Shown here: in pieces, positions 63,824 through 64,000 of the stretch
How the letters are laid out: each line of letters starts with the position of its first letter
How positions within the stretch are numbered: position 1 is the first letter of the stretch
NCBI RefSeq assembly: GCF_030929615.1
Contig: NZ_JAVFVU010000005.1
Coordinates: forward strand, 229,753-293,752
Source: Dyadobacter sp. LHD-138
Lineage (GTDB): Bacteria; Bacteroidota; Bacteroidia; Cytophagales; Spirosomataceae
Length of the DNA: 64,000 nucleotides
Reading direction: 5' to 3'
Position numbers and translations under genes: made by a program
The notes under the pieces: generated by a model
Told to the model about the DNA's origin: nothing
Seen by the model: only the letters and a program-made list of their open reading frames with translations
Database searches by the model: none

Positions 63824-64000
63824 AAAGTTGGGGGGAATGAAATAAATTATTTGCTTTGTAGCCCGAACCAATCCCGTTTGCGTGTTGAACGAATCTTATC
63901 AAGCCTTAGTCCGTATCCTTTTGCCAGAAGGCATCCTTGAATATTTCGAGCTTACCAAAATTGTGGAGTCTATTCCTGGCTTGAACATCTACCTTGAAGA
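63824..64000 (+). mobile_element. Left part of an insertion sequence (ISAon1-like)
   Basis: The last ~180 bp follow the cut metallophosphoesterase gene and lead into a transposase-like frame. The exact left boundary cannot be fixed because the other end is outside; it may begin a few bases before 63824. A G-rich stretch (TTGGGGGGAATG) lies just inside. The direct target repeat cannot be seen. Confidence 0.5.
63882..64000 (+). CDS. Transposase N-terminal region, partial
   Basis: An open frame from GTG 63882 (or TTG 63885) to the window end, 39 codons: NESYQALVRILLPEGILEYF then ELTKIVESIPGLNIYLE. This opening resembles the N-terminal region protein of ISAon1-family transposases common in Bacteroidota (LxLILPEGILEYF). 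The family call is from memory of the pattern. The rest is outside the window. Confidence 0.6.
   Translation, partial: MLNESYQALVRILLPEGILEYFELTKIVESIPGLNIYLE

Overview
The window looks like chromosomal DNA of a Bacteroidota bacterium, most likely order Cytophagales and Dyadobacter-like. This is inferred from gene content and signals, not from a marker gene. The evidence is: type IX secretion (T9SS) C-terminal sorting domains, a short NuoG, a 630-residue PurF, a BatD protein, an ExbB-ExbD-ExbD-TonB-PstS-TPR cluster, promoters of the Bacteroidota TAnnTTTG type, and gene pairs separated by strong hairpin terminators. No rRNA, tRNA or CRISPR array was seen.

Layout. 1-2.8 kb: a secreted protein, adk and obgE. 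2.9-10.1 kb: two related secreted sialate-O-acetylesterase-type (SASA) proteins flanking a GT-C type membrane glycosyltransferase. 10.2-20 kb: respiratory complex I genes nuoABCDEF-(GT-C gene)-GHIJ, closed by a terminator after nuoJ, so nuoK/L/M/N are absent from this operon. 20-30 kb: CPBP-type membrane protein, glycine dehydrogenase gcvP, metallophosphoesterase, YqgE, gamma-carbonic-anhydrase-like protein, DedA and ABC-F. 30-36.5 kb: SUMF1-type protein plus Gfo/Idh/MocA oxidoreductase, apbE, aroC and batD. 36.5-42.6 kb: TonB energising cluster with TPR and PstS-like proteins. 43-48 kb: housekeeping genes gatC, nitrilase, def, ruvX, recJ and lptB. 48-51 kb: a divergent, apparently metal (zinc?) related locus around a 19-bp palindrome. 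51-56 kb: recO, purF and small secreted proteins. 56-58.4 kb: a second set of complex I genes, nuoI-nuoJ-nuoK, whose NuoI carries a tail of about 310 residues built from tandem Pro/Lys-rich repeats. 58.5-63 kb: thioredoxin-like protein, methylglyoxal synthase, a GT4 glycosyltransferase and a heparinase II/III-like protein. 63-64 kb: a metallophosphoesterase gene apparently cut by an insertion sequence whose transposase begins at the window edge.

The most unusual items are the repeat-tailed second NuoI and the split, partly duplicated complex I gene set; the GT-C gene lodged inside the nuo operon behind a 23-bp tandem repeat; and the divergent metal-linked locus (MerC/HMA-like membrane protein and CobW GTPase on one side, His-rich lipoprotein and Cys-containing partner on the other). 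All functional calls rest on motifs read by eye; no database search was run.
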